Assembly: GCA_015183035.1 (NCBI GenBank)
Contig: JACZZP010000007.1
Location: forward strand, 1,984,001 to 2,048,000
Length of the DNA: 64,000 bases
Direction: 5' to 3'
From: Meloidogyne chitwoodi
Taxonomy: Eukaryota > Nematoda > Chromadorea > Rhabditida > Meloidogynidae
The translations under genes were made by a program, and so were the position numbers. The notes beneath the pieces were generated by a model. That model searched no databases. It was not told the origin of the DNA and saw nothing but the letters and a program-made list of their open reading frames with translations. This document shows positions 30,123 to 40,385 of the stretch, piece after piece. Positions within the stretch are counted from its first letter, which is position 1. Each line of letters starts with the position of its first letter.

Positions 30123-30170
30123 TTTTTTTATTTTAAAATTTGATTATTTTATTTAACTAAAAATGTGTTT

Positions 30171-30178
30171 TATTTATA
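30171..30178 (-). promoter_or_regulatory. TATA box and conserved block of gene A
   Basis: TATAAATA followed by AAACACATTTTTAGTTAAA on the minus strand, 56 bp upstream of the gene A start. The same block, in the same place, precedes genes B, C and D. Confidence 0.65.
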
Positions 30179-30560
30179 GAGAAATTTGTTTGTCTATTTT
30201 ATAATAAAAATTTTGCAATTCTTTTTTTTGTGATTTTAAAAAAGTATTAAATAAATTCTTTTTTAACATTTTTAACTGAATATACGAAAGTGAAGGAAAT
30301 AATTTTATTTTATTAAAATAATAATGTTTTGTGTTTAAAAAAATTTTTTAAATAATTAAAAAAGTGGAAATAATAATTTAAAAATAATTAATAGGGAAAA
30401 GTCCAATGAAAAAGAAAGAAAAATATAATAGTGTTGGACATACTTAATTTCTAAAAATTTTTTTTTTGTAAATTATAAGTATTTTTTATTTTCCTGACGG
30501 TCCTTTTGATGATCTCTTAGCAATTTTAAAATTTTTATAAAATTTTAAAATTTTATAAAT

Positions 30561-30892
30561 TTATTGTTTGCACCCTCCTACTTCATAATCGCATTCATCT
30601 CTACAGCAACTAAAATAATTTTAAAATTAAAATTTTTATTAAATTATTTGAATTTATTTTTTAATAAAAATAATACTTTAATTTAACTAATAAAAAATTT
30701 AATAAAAAAAAAAATTTTTTTTTATTAAATTTACGTTTTAGAATGATCTTCACTATGCCAGCTAGACGGCATTACAGGGCAACATTTATAATTCATGTAA
30801 CACATTTCACAGCCACTACGAATTTCTTTGCCAGAAAATTTATTTAAAAAAATAAATAAAGTAAAAAATATTAAAATAATATTTTTGAACAT
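30561..30892 (-). CDS. Small secreted Cys-rich protein B, 2 exons
   Basis: Exons 30892-30735 and 30609-30561 give 68 aa. Signal peptide 1-20; eight cysteines in the same arrangement as gene A. Exon 1 has exactly the same length (158 nt) as exon 1 of A. The third exon is lost: the donor after the last Cys codon is gone and the frame stops at CKQ. A vestige of exon 3 is visible at about 30511-30482 (reads RSSKGPSGK then stop after an AG acceptor). Confidence 0.7.
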
Positions 30893-30935
30893 TTTTTTTA
30901 TTTTAAAATTTATTTATTTAACTAAAAATGTGTTT

Positions 30936-30943
30936 TATTTATA
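30936..30943 (-). promoter_or_regulatory. TATA box and conserved block of gene B
   Basis: TATAAATA with the AAACACATTTTTAGTTAAA block, 51 bp upstream of the gene B start. Confidence 0.65.
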
Positions 30944-30959
30944 GAGAAATTTGTTTGTC

Positions 30960-31780
30960 TATTTTTAATAAAAATTTTGCAATTCTTTTTTTTATGATTT
31001 GAATAAAATTAAATGTGCAAAAATAAAATAAAATACTAAATAAATAAATTATTTTTTAAATAAATTATTTTTTTTAATTATTTTTAAATAAAAATATATA
31101 AGTAACCAAAGATGAAAGTAAGAGAAGAATGCTTTGATCATTCAAGTTTTTCAAATAAAAAAATTATTTAATAGAGTTGTGTTTATTTTAAAAATATTTA
31201 ATTTTCATGTATCTCCTCTTATATCTATAATTTACTAAAAAATATTATTTAAATAAAATAATAAAAATTATTTTTGCACATTTTTTCATTTTTTTATTGC
31301 AAGTATTTTATTTTTATTTTTTTTAAAACAAATATTTATATTTATATTTTAATGTGAAAGTCCCGTACGGGAAAGATCACTTCTAAAATTTATTTCTAAA
31401 CATTTTTATTTTGATCTTTAATGTCTAATAAAAAGAAAAAAATAAAACTTTTGATTTTTTAAAATTTTATTTTTTTATTATTTGCTTAATTTTTGAAGTT
31501 TTAATTTTATTAAAAATAAAAAAATAAAATAAAATAAAATACTTATCAAAATATTACCTATTTTAATAATTTTATTAAAAAAAAAAAAGATTTAAAATAA
31601 CAACATTAAAAACAATAAAATTAATTTTTAAATTAGCCGACAGTTTTCTTTATTTTTTTATCAACAAATAAAATTACCATATATTAATTTAAAAACTATA
31701 TTATTGCCAAATATTGTATTATTTATTAATATTTTATTTTTTACTTTTCTTTTATTAATTTATTACTTAAAGAGAGCAGG
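30960..31780. other. AT-rich intergenic stretch, no gene seen
   Basis: Nearly pure A/T with short homopolymers and no convincing exon on either strand. The only GC-bearing word is a short palindrome TCCCGTACGGGA near 31370. Confidence 0.5.
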
Positions 31781-31782
31781 CC

Positions 31783-31967
31783 AGTGTACCGCAAGCCCCC
31801 AATGTATCGCAGAGCTATAACTTATTTTATATTTACCAAAAATATTCGACCCAAGCATGGTTCGATTCAGCTCGATGAGCTGAATCGAATGACACTAATA
31901 TCTCTATTTTATGATAATTATAAACGGAGTTATAGCTCTGCGATACAATGGGCTTGCAGTACATTTG
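31783..31967. mobile_element. Fold-back element, about 185 bp
   Basis: Arms 31786-31822 and 31928-31964 are imperfect inverted repeats (GCAGAGCTATAACT / AGTTATAGCTCTGC inside, GTACCGCAAGCCC / GGGCTTGCAGTAC outside). A central palindrome AGCTCGATGAGCT lies between them. No frame with coding support. Confidence 0.6.
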
Positions 31968-32300
31968 GGTGTACCAATTTATTAAATTTTATTTAAAAAA
32001 ATTAATAATTTGAAAAATATAATTGAACATGTCCTATGTTTAAAAAACTTTTTTTTAGTAAATACCAATCCACGTATAAAAAATTAACTTTATAAAAAGG
32101 AAGAAGAAATTTATAGAGAGGTCTGTCTGTCTGTGTGTAAATATAAGTGAACACACTTTGAATTATTTAAATAAATTATTTAAGTAAATTAATTTTTTTA
32201 TTTTAATTTATTTAAATTAGTTTATAATTTCATTTATTTAATAAATGTTTGAACAGATTAAATATTTTTTTTAAAAAAAGTATGGATTTATTAGTTTTGT
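31968..32300. repeat. Intergenic duplication, copy 1
   Basis: Begins GTGTACCAATTTATTAAATT and runs through GAACATGTCCTATGTTT and GTCTGTCTGTCTGTGTGTAA, matching 36594-36900 almost base for base at first and then diverging. It lies upstream of gene C; the other copy lies upstream of gene D. The Cys-rich genes were therefore copied with flanks. Confidence 0.75.
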
Positions 32301-32792
32301 TGGATTTTTTTTTGTTGGTTAAAATGTATCCACCCCTGAGTATCAATTTAACCAATTGGCCAAATTGCCAATTCGGTCAACTCTTTTAAAACTAGTTTGT
32401 CTTGGTACAAACATTAATTTATTGGGAGTGTTTTATTAATTGACCGAATTGACCAATTGATATAAGTTGATATTCAGAGAGTTGATAAACTGGGTTGACC
32501 CAGCTAAACTTAATTTACTTATTAAATTAATTTAGTTAAATTAAATATAACAATATTTGAATTTAACCTAGCATTTGTTTAAATAAAAATTTTTATATCC
32601 CTTTCGATAAAATAAGTTGTTTAAATAGAAATTATATTTATATAAATATAATTTTGAATTTTACTTAATACTTTTAATTCTTTTTAACAAAATCCTTCTA
32701 GAATTGCTTAAAATTAAATAAATATATAAATACTTATAGGCTTTTTACCCATTATTTTTATATAAAATTTAAATTTTTTTAAATTTTTTTAA

Positions 32793-33012
32793 ATGATGGC
32801 TCATTCGAAAGAGCTCGTCGAGATAATATGAAAAATACCAAAATTAATGAATTTTGTTTATTCTTAACAAAGTTATGAACGATTTAAACTCGCTGGAAAA
32901 TCGGTAATCATCTAAGATGAGGCTGGTTTTTTAAGTATAACTTTTTGCAAATTTTTCCAATTGAGCTGATTTCTGTTTTATTCAAATCAGCTTTACGAGC
33001 TCTTTTGAATGA
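32793..33012. mobile_element. Fold-back element with GAGCTC arms
   Basis: Left arm GGCTCATTCGAAAGAGCTCG and right arm CGAGCTCTTTTGAATGAGCT are inverted repeats; smaller inverted words (GAGCTGAT / ATCAGCTT) lie inside. Non-coding. A related TCATTCGAAAGATCTCG word is near 2887. Confidence 0.5.
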
Positions 33013-33373
33013 GCTATAATTTATTTATTTTCTAAAAAAAATTTTTTAATTTTATAAAAAAGGGGCTACAAAATATCTAAATATATGTATGTATGTGCAA
33101 ATAAATTAAAATTATTTTTTATTTAAATCCTTTTTATTCAAATTATTTATTTTAAATTAAATTTTACTAAATTTAGTAAAAATATTTAATATAAAATTAA
33201 TAAAAATTTGCAAAAATTATAGCTTCAAATCCCTCATTTACCTGTATTTTGTTAAAAATTAAAAAAAAAATATTTATTTTTGCATATTTAATTTTTTTCT
33301 AAAATCATAAAAAAGGGATTGCAAAATTTTTAGTATTTAAAATTAAAATAAAAATAGATAAAACCAATTTAAT

Positions 33374-33400
33374 TATAAATAAAACACATTTTTAGTTAAA
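33374..33400 (+). promoter_or_regulatory. TATA box and conserved block of gene C
   Basis: TATAAATAAAACACATTTTT then AGTTAAA, starting 50 bp before the gene C start codon. Confidence 0.65.
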
Positions 33401-33423
33401 AAAATCAAATTTTAAAATAAAAA

Positions 33424-33894
33424 ATGTTAAAAAATTTTATTTTATTATTTTTTACTTTATTTATTATTTTTTTAAATATTTATGGAATAAGAATTGCTGA
33501 ATGTAATAAATGTAAAACATATCAACCTTGCTGTTTTATAATGCCACTTGATAGTGATGGACATCGCAGAGACTTTTCTGCTACGTAAATTTTAATTTTT
33601 ATTAAAAAAAATATTTTTTTTTTCATTTGTAATTAGCGTTTTTTATCTTTTATTTTTAGAAATAATAAAACACTAAAAATATTTTTCTTAAAATTTTAAT
33701 TTTTATTAAAAATTAAAATATATAGTTGCTGTAATTATTTTACTGGCTGTAAGGATACTGGAGGTTGCCATGAAGAGGTTAAAAAAATTTTTAAAAATTA
33801 AAAAAAAAATTTATAAAAAATTAAATTTACTAATTTTAAGAGAGGAGAAGGACCTTCACTAAGAGGAGGAAGAAAACAACCACCAGGAAAATAA
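33424..33894 (+). CDS. Small secreted Cys-rich protein C, 3 exons
   Basis: Exons 33424-33584, 33726-33777, 33841-33894 give 88 aa. Signal peptide 1-21; mature protein with CNKC, CC, CC, C and C (eight cysteines); then a Gly/Arg/Pro-rich basic tail (RGEGPSLRGGRKQPPGK). This is the most complete family member and served as the template for the others. Donor after exon 1 is AC/GTAAAT as in A, B and D. The basic tail on its own exon suggests a cleavable or membrane-binding extension. Confidence 0.78.
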
Positions 33895-34285
33895 AAAATA
33901 TATGGATTAAAAAAATAAAAAGAAAATTTTTTTTTAATATTTAAGATTGTAAAAGAAAAAAATTACATATTAAAAGTTTTGCGATTAATGGTTTCGCAAC
34001 AAAGTAGTCTCTCGACTAAGTTACCGCTACTACCTATAAGAGAACGTGTTCCCTATTTTTTAAATGTTTTTTAATTTTTTGAAAAAAACCGACCGATCAG
34101 GGCTCCTCTTTATAAAATTTCCTCTCGAGTACTCGTTTAAAATAAATTTATAAAATTTATTTTAAACAAAATTAAAATACAAACTACACTATTTTTTATA
34201 TTTCGAAATTTTTCACTTTTCCTTTCGAAGACATTCACAAAAAAAATAATAAATAAAAAGTAAAGGGCAAGCCTTCACTACAAAG

Positions 34286-35198
34286 GCAGTGCGTCACTTG
34301 CGGCCGACCATTTGCGGCCCGACATTTGCGGCCCGATATTTGCGACCCGACACTTGCGGCCCGACATTTGCGGCCCGACATTAGAGTAAAAAAAATTTTT
34401 GAAAAAAAAATTTAAAAAACACTGAAAATTTATTTTTTTATCAAATATTAATATTTGTGATAATTTTTAATTCTTTTTCATATATTTTTTTAATTAGCCC
34501 AATTATCAAAGCCATTCCCAGCAAGACGATACTGCAATGCGCGAAAGTGGTTAATTATTTGTTCATTTGTTGGATTAGCAATAGCATCAAAATTTAAAAC
34601 TAAATCGCGAATAGCTCTATCATTGACCTTAAACTTTTTTGATCTTGGACGCATAGCAAGTCCAACAGTAGGATCTAATTCATATGTTCGGATGCGGTCT
34701 TGAGCTATTCTTTCTTCCTCTTTCAGAACATTAATTAATCTGAATATTTTTTAAGATTATTTTTTAAAGGGAATTAACTTAGAAAATAATATATCGGCCA
34801 ATTTTAAATTTTTTCCAAATACTTTATTTGATTTATTTTTATGAATCGAATAATTTTCAAATTCTAATTATTTGATTTGAATTTATTTTTTCTAATTTTC
34901 TAAGTTCTAGTTGCTACATTTATGATCTATAGTCACTACTTGAAGATGGATGGATAGTTACCTATTACATTTATTTTAATATAACAATAAAATTTCATTT
35001 ATTTAACTAGTCAACTATAATTTGTAAAAATATTAATATTTGATAAAAAAATAAATTTTCAGTGTTTTTTAAATTTTTTTTTCAAAAATTTTTTTTACTC
35101 TAATGTCGGGCCGCAAATGTCGGGCCGCAAATGATGGGCCGCAAATGTCGGGCCGCAAGTGTCGGGCCGCAAATGGTCGGCCGCAAGTGACGTGCAGC
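34286..35198 (-). mobile_element. MULE-like element 1 (913 bp)
   Basis: Terminal inverted repeats of about 170 bp, built from arrays of TTTGCGGCCCGACA words and then a long AT stretch ending AAATATTAATATTTG. Flanks CACTACAAAG on both sides are a perfect 10-bp direct repeat. The interior encodes a transposase C-terminal relic on the minus strand. A 9-10 bp duplication with long repeats fits Mutator-like elements. Confidence 0.6.
34494..34740 (-). pseudogene. MULE-like transposase C-terminal relic
   Basis: On the minus strand an open stretch of about 80 codons reads VLKEEERIAQDRIRTYELDP, then RPRSKKFKVNDRAIRDLV, then HFRALQYRLAGNGFDNWAN and a stop. It has no start codon and no catalytic core. 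The end HFRALQYRL...G.DNW corresponds to HLHALSYRL...GIDDW in the frame at 35758-36048, so both elements descend from one transposase family. Assignment to MULE is by the charged R-x-K-K...N-D pattern and target duplication only. Confidence 0.45.
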
Positions 35199-35223
35199 CA
35201 CTACAAAGACTCTTCTGCAGTGA

Positions 35224-35365
35224 TTGTAAGCAGAGATGTGCGAAAATTTTCGTTTCGTTTCGTTTTTTTCGAAATTTTCGTAGATTTTTGACGTTTTCAT
35301 TCGTTTCGTTTTTGTTTCGTCAAAAATTAGTTTCGTTTCGTTTTCGTTTCGATTACGAAAATTGA
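35224..35365. repeat. TTTCG-rich simple repeat
   Basis: Irregular repeats of TTTCGTTTCG with a GATGTGCGAAAATTTTCG start. A GGGATGTGCAAAATATGC start at about 36271 looks related. Non-coding. Confidence 0.55.
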
Positions 35366-35369
35366 CATA

Positions 35370-35517
35370 TTGAGTAATTTTAAAAAATTTAACAATAAAA
35401 AAACTTTTTTTTTTTTATTTACTGGCTGATACGATATAATTAATTTAAAAAATATAAAAAAGATAGGTAAAATTAAATTTGAATTTATTTGAATGCCCTC
35501 CTAAATCTTTTATTTTA
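35370..35517. repeat. Third fragment of the segmental duplication
   Basis: Matches 5960-6115 and 27610-27755 (GGCTGATACGATATAATTAA, AAGATAGGTAAAATTAAATT). It shows that this sequence is a dispersed repeat as well as a gene flank. Confidence 0.7.
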
Positions 35518-35520
35518 TAC

Positions 35521-35557
35521 GAGCCTTTTGGTGACGCTGCGCGTCACCAAAAGGCTC
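35521..35557. repeat. Perfect hairpin, 17-bp stem and 3-nt loop
   Basis: GAGCCTTTTGGTGACGC, loop TGC, then the exact complement. Same design as 8721-8761 but different sequence. Confidence 0.75.
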
Positions 35558-35591
35558 TTTCATAATAATAAAAGGTTTTCGTACTTTCATT

Positions 35592-36233
35592 GGTAAACCG
35601 ACTTTTGCGCCGCGACTTTTGCGCCGCTATTAACTTTAAAAAAAATAAAATATTTATTAAAAATTGAAATTAAGCTAACAATAAATTTTATCTTTAACAT
35701 TTTTATTTGTAACATCTAATAAACCTAATTTAATTTAAAAACTCAATTATTTTTTAATTGTCACAAATGAACAGAACTAGACGTTTTTCGTTTGTTAGAG
35801 AATATAAAAGCAGAATGGGCATATTTTTTGTGATATATGGACTTCTACATCCTCATGAATTAGATACAACACGGCCAGTTGTGGATGCTCCACGTTCAAG
35901 AGCTGATGCTCGAAATAACGAAGCAATTAGAGAATTAGTTACAATCTTTGATCAGCAAGAACCAGATAATGTTAATGATCAGATGTGGATATCTCATTTA
36001 CACGCATTATCCTATCGTTTAACTACCAAAGGTATTGATGACTGGTAATTAGTTTATAGACTGTTAGCTTATGAAAACTTAGCTGATACTATTTTTATAA
36101 TAAATTTTAACGTTTAATTTTTAATAAATATTTTATTTTTTTTAAAGTTAATAGCGGCGCAAAAGTTTCGGCGCAAAAGTCTTCGGCGCAAACGTCGCGG
36201 CGCAAAAGTCCCCGGCGCAAAAGTCGCAGAACC
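35592..36233 (+). mobile_element. MULE-like element 2 (642 bp)
   Basis: Ends GGTAAACCGACTTTTGCGCCG and the complement of CGGCGCAAAAGTCGCAGAACC, continuing into GCGCCGCTATTAACTTTAAA arms of about 70 bp. The right arm holds five GGCGCAAAAGTC words. The 8-bp repeat CTTTCATT flanks it on both sides. It contains the frame at 35758-36048. Confidence 0.6.
35758..36048 (+). pseudogene. C-terminal transposase fragment in MULE-like element 2
   Basis: A 96-codon frame, with a charged middle (DAPRSRADARNNEAIRELV) and the ending HLHALSYRLTTKGIDDW, related to the minus-strand relic at 34494-34740. It has no DDE core, so it cannot be an active transposase. The track start is not an ATG; an internal Met at 35767 is possible. 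Confidence 0.5.
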
Positions 36234-36259
36234 CTTTCATTAAAGTAAAAAAATTATTG

Positions 36260-36593
36260 TATAATAAATAGGGATGTGCAAAATATGCACGGAAAATCAC
36301 AAAATATGCGCATATATATGCTCAAAAAAAGTCCAAAATATGCACCGAAATATGAAAAAAATGCCTAAATATGCAGAAAAAATTGCGAAAATGTGCTTCT
36401 TTCGAATGATATATAATTCGATACTGTTTCTCGGCCCCCATGTACTATACCGACCCCGTTTTATTTTTTTACGCTTTGTACATTTGTAATTTTTTTCTTT
36501 TGTACATTTTTACTATGTTACAGTTGTACATTTGTAAAATTTTCCATTTGTACGATTGTACTAATTTATATTTGTAAATTTTTACATTTGTAC
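36260..36593. repeat. AAAATATGC- and TTTGTAC-rich low-complexity stretch
   Basis: First half has irregular AAAATATGCAC words, second half TTTGTACATTTGTA words. No gene seen. Confidence 0.5.
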
Positions 36594-36900
36594 TAGTGTA
36601 CCAATTTATTAAATTATTAATAATTTGAAAAATATAATTGAACATGTCCTATGTTTAAAAATCTTTTTTTTTAATAAATACCAATCCACATATAAAAAAT
36701 TAACTTTATAAAAAGGAAGACAAAATTTATAGAGAGGTCTGTCTGTCTGTGTGTAAATATAAGTGAACACACTTTGAATTATTTAAATAAATTATTTAAG
36801 TAAATTAATTTTTTTTAAATTTTAATTCAATTTATTTAAATTAGTTTAATTTATTTAATAAATGTTTGAACAGAGTAAATATTTTATTTAAATTATATAA
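36594..36900. repeat. Intergenic duplication, copy 2
   Basis: Counterpart of 31968-32300, upstream of gene D. From 36900 to 37660 the sequence is AT-rich with no further gene. Confidence 0.75.
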
Positions 36901-37663
36901 ATAAAAGAATATTTGAATTTAATCTAAAATTTGTTTAAACAAAAAAAATATTTTAATATATCTCTTTCGATAAAATAAAGTTTAAATAAATAGAAATTAT
37001 TTATATAAATAGAGTTTTAAATTTTAATTAGTAAAATTAACTTCCTCTATTAATTTATCTTTTAAACAAATTCCCTTTAAAATTATAATTAATAAATAAA
37101 TATAAGTATATTTATTAATTATAACCCTTTAGCTTATATTTCATATTCAAGACTTTAAATTAAAAATGTTTAATTTAAAAAATTATTTTTTTATTTTAAT
37201 AATTATCGGTACGGGGCACTCAAACTTATTAATAATAATAATATATTTATTTAATTAAGAAAAATTCTAAGCAAAAAATCACAGCTAATAAGACCTCCTT
37301 CAGAGTCATAGGCACCCAAAAAATCATTTTAATGCTCTCCCTTTCTCACATAAAATGCTACCAAGAAAACAAAAAACATTTTAGTCCTCTTCCACTAATT
37401 AATTATTAACAAAAAAAATGTAAAATTCTAAAAAAAATTATAAATTTTCGATATTATTAAATCTCGAATTGACTAAATAAATTAATTTATTTTTAAATTT
37501 AGGAAATTTTTATTAGATTTTATAGAAAAATTAGAAAATTGAGTAAATAAATAATTATTTAATATTTTTTTTAAAAAATTTAAATAAACCCAAAACTTAA
37601 ATTTTCCAAAAATTTAAACGAAAATTAATTAATTTTTTAAAATGTAAATCCTTTTTTATTTTC

Positions 37664-37690
37664 TATAAATAAAACACATTTTTAGTTAAA
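37664..37690 (+). promoter_or_regulatory. TATA box and conserved block of gene D
   Basis: TATAAATAAAACACATTTTT then AGTTAAA, starting 56 bp before the gene D start codon. Confidence 0.65.
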
Positions 37691-37719
37691 AAAAATAATC
37701 AATTTTTAAAATAAAAAAA

Positions 37720-38101
37720 ATGTTCAAAAATTTTATTTTAACATTTTTTACTTTATTTATTTTTTTAAATAAATTTTGTAAAATTTATGGAGGTGATGTA
37801 CCTATATTTGCAAGACGTTGTTTTAATACTCCAAAAGGAGGCCTACCACGTACAGACTATTCTTATACGTAAATTTATATAATTTATTTTTTTATTAAAA
37901 TTTATTTTCATTTGTAATTTATTCTAACATTTATTATTTATAAAAAATATATTTATTTTTTATAAATTTTAATTAAAATTTATATAGTTTTTGTAAAAAT
38001 GAATGCGATTTAATAAATGGAGGATGTAAAAGGTTATACTTAATTATTAAAATTTTATAAAAAAAATTTTTATTATTTTTAGAGACAATTTTGGAAAATA
38101 A
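37720..38101 (+). CDS. Small secreted protein D, Cys-depleted family member, 3 exons
   Basis: Exons 37720-37868, 37988-38032, 38083-38101 give 70 aa. Signal peptide almost identical to B and C (MFKNFIL.FFTLFIFLNKF). Exon 1 keeps only one mature cysteine (ARRCFN) where relatives have CxxC plus CC. Exon 2 keeps C, C and C in the context FCKNECDLINGGCK; the tail ends FGK. With about four cysteines left the fold must differ, or the gene is decaying; splice sites and promoter are intact. Confidence 0.6.
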
Positions 38102-38366
38102 ATAAGAAGAATTTATTATTATTTGAAGATTTATAATTAATTAAAATAAAGTATTTATTTATATAATTCACAGATTTATTTTTTTTTAATTAAAAATTAG
38201 AGTTGAGTGCTTTTTTTATTTCGGGATTATTACATAATTCTCTTCAGAATTTTTTGAATAAAATAAAATAAAAAAGGGGGGTACATTCTTTAGTATATGG
38301 GTTCCGAGCTCCGAATATGTAATATATATCAATCGATTCCTCTCTTCGAGCTGAGTAAGAATATAT

Positions 38367-38478
38367 AAGAATTTTTTGACGAAGACGAATACTCGCAGAG
38401 ATACAGGTTCCTGAAACTCGAAAAACCATAGGGGAAGTTACCTCTCTGCGAGTATTCGTCTCCGTAAAAAAATTCTTA
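38367..38478. mobile_element. Fold-back repeat, about 112 bp
   Basis: Arms 38367-38400 and 38444-38478 are near-perfect inverted repeats (GACGAATACTCGCAGAG / CTCTGCGAGTATTCGTC). The preceding 38190-38260 carries ACATAATTCTCTTCAGA, also found in the fold-back at 40476-40730. Confidence 0.6.
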
Positions 38479-38746
38479 TTCTTATAAAATGCTTTATGTT
38501 GTTCTCTTTAAAAACTCCTTTTTTTTAATATATTTTTTCAACAACAAATTAAATATTTGGAAAAGTTGAACATCAACTCTAAACTGGTGGGGAAAAGTAG
38601 CGAGAACTGAGGGCAGGCCGAAACTTCCGGACCATAAACTTAAAAGTGTCTTTTATTCGTTGGACATAAATAGGCGCGCCCCGAGAGTTGGCCTCTCAAT
38701 TCTCGGGGCCCAACGCCACCGGCTTGGCTGGGCCATAAAAATAATT

Positions 38747-39323
38747 GGTACTTATGCCCTTATCGCCCACCCCTCCTTCTTCAATGCCGCGCCTCATTTT
38801 ATTGCGCCGAAAAAATACTCTAGACTGCCTTTGATTGAAAGTGCCCCAAGAAAATTTTGATGTGTAAAGGCGTGGTAAATTTGGAATTTAAATGATAGAG
38901 TTACTATTAATTGTGCCATAATTTTAAAAATTAAAAACATTATTAAAATGAACTATGATCAATTAATTCGTCTGAACTTGGAAATGGTGATCAAGAATTA
39001 GGAAGTATTAGATGTTTTCAACGACGGGGGACCTGGCATAAAGAGCGTAATCTCCCCATCATCTTCGTGGATACAATGATGAATTTATGTTCCGTCGTTC
39101 GGCCACAATTTTTTTTGATACTATTTTGGATGGGATTAATAATTTTATGCCTCCTTTTTAATTTCCGTTGTTTTGCTTCTTTTTTATTAATTTATAAAAT
39201 ATTTACACATCAAAATTTTCTTGGGGCACTTTCAAGCAAAGGCAGTCCAGAGTATTTTTTCGGCGCAATAAAATGAGGCGCGGCATTGAAGAAGGAGGGG
39301 TGGGCGATAAGGGCATAAGTACC
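38747..39323 (+). mobile_element. Merlin-like element 3 (577 bp)
   Basis: Inverted terminal repeats of about 122 bp with about two mismatches start GGTACTTATGCCCTTATCGC and are flanked by a perfect 8-bp repeat AAATAATT. The first 16 bp resemble the ends of Merlin-like element 1 (GGTACTTGTCGGTTATC). Open frames crossing the arms are artefacts of the repeats. Confidence 0.7.
38995..39145 (+). pseudogene. Frameshifted Merlin-like transposase C-terminal relic
   Basis: Across two frames one can read a GRFQRRGTWHKERNLP-like piece and then RGYNDEFMFRR followed by a FFDTIL.GINNFMP-like helix. This is the arrangement S/G-Y-x-x-E-F-M-x-R-R then a C-terminal helix of ISXO2/IS1016-type transposases. Frameshifts make it non-functional. 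Confidence 0.4.
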
Positions 39324-39331
39324 AAATAATT

Positions 39332-40385
39332 TTTTTTAAATCTTTCTTAATAAATATTGACATATTTTTTTAATTTTTGTTTTTCATGTTCTTTCAGCAA
39401 TTTTATTAAAAATTTTGACAAATTTTTTAAAGAAAAAATTTATTTTTAAATTTATTTCTTTTTTTTTTTTATTCTCTCCCTCCACGCATAATTTTTATTT
39501 TCCCATTTTATTGATAAGAAACGAAAAAAAGGTTTTACATCGTCGGGAGTGAAAGGCGAGAAAATCATCATCGATTTGGGGTTTAAATAATATTTTTTCT
39601 TTTTTTATTTATTTATTTATTTTATTATAACACCCTTTACATATAAGGGTATATCACATACTTTTAAAGAAAATGAGAACTTAACGTCTCATCTTTTTTT
39701 TTTAATTTTTTTTTGTTTAATGTATTACAACTTATTTTTTAAGTTTATTTTCAATTTATACCCATTTGATCAACACCCAACTGATCAACACTCCCATTAG
39801 AATCTTTAAAGAGAAAAAATTAATTAGAGTAAATTAAAAGGAAAATTAAAAAGTGCTTCTTAATTATTTAAGGGTAAAATATAGGTACCATTCTCTCTAC
39901 TGTACTCCCTAAAAATTTTTTTCGATTTTTTTAATTTTTTTTATTAAAAAAAATAATTAATTTTAACTTCCTTCTATAAAATAAAATAACACATTTTTTA
40001 ATTGTTTACAATTAAAAAAAAATTTTTTTTATTTTACTGATTTGCTGCAAAATAAAAAAGGAAATAAATTTAAAAAAATAACAAAAAAAAAAATTTTTTT
40101 TTTTTGATCAGAATTAATTTAAAAATATATTTATTTTATTCTCTTTTATTTTTACAAAAATGACGTTTATTTATTTAAAAATAAAAAATTAAAAAAAAAA
40201 GTTTATTTATTTTCCACGTATTTTAATACTTAAAAATCATCTTCCTTACTAATTTTATTTAAAAAATAGCAAAAAATAAAAATCAAATTTTACTTTATTT
40301 TTATTCGTGAAATAGTCAAAAATAAATATTAAAATTTAAATAAATATTTAAATTAATTTTTTTCTTCAATTATTCTCTAATAATA
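39332..40385. other. Upstream region of the ITPK gene
   Basis: AT-rich, with long A and T runs, and no exon recognised. Any promoter of the long ITPK isoform should be here, but I cannot point to one. Confidence 0.4.

Noticed and set aside
35100..35365. Overlapping short frames on both strands
   Set aside because: They are created by the CGGGCCGCAAATGT word array in the right arm of the MULE-like element and by the TTTCG repeat.
38660..39276. Two plus-strand frames of 66 and 69 codons
   Set aside because: They cross the 122-bp inverted repeats of Merlin-like element 3; only the short internal transposase-like piece has meaning.
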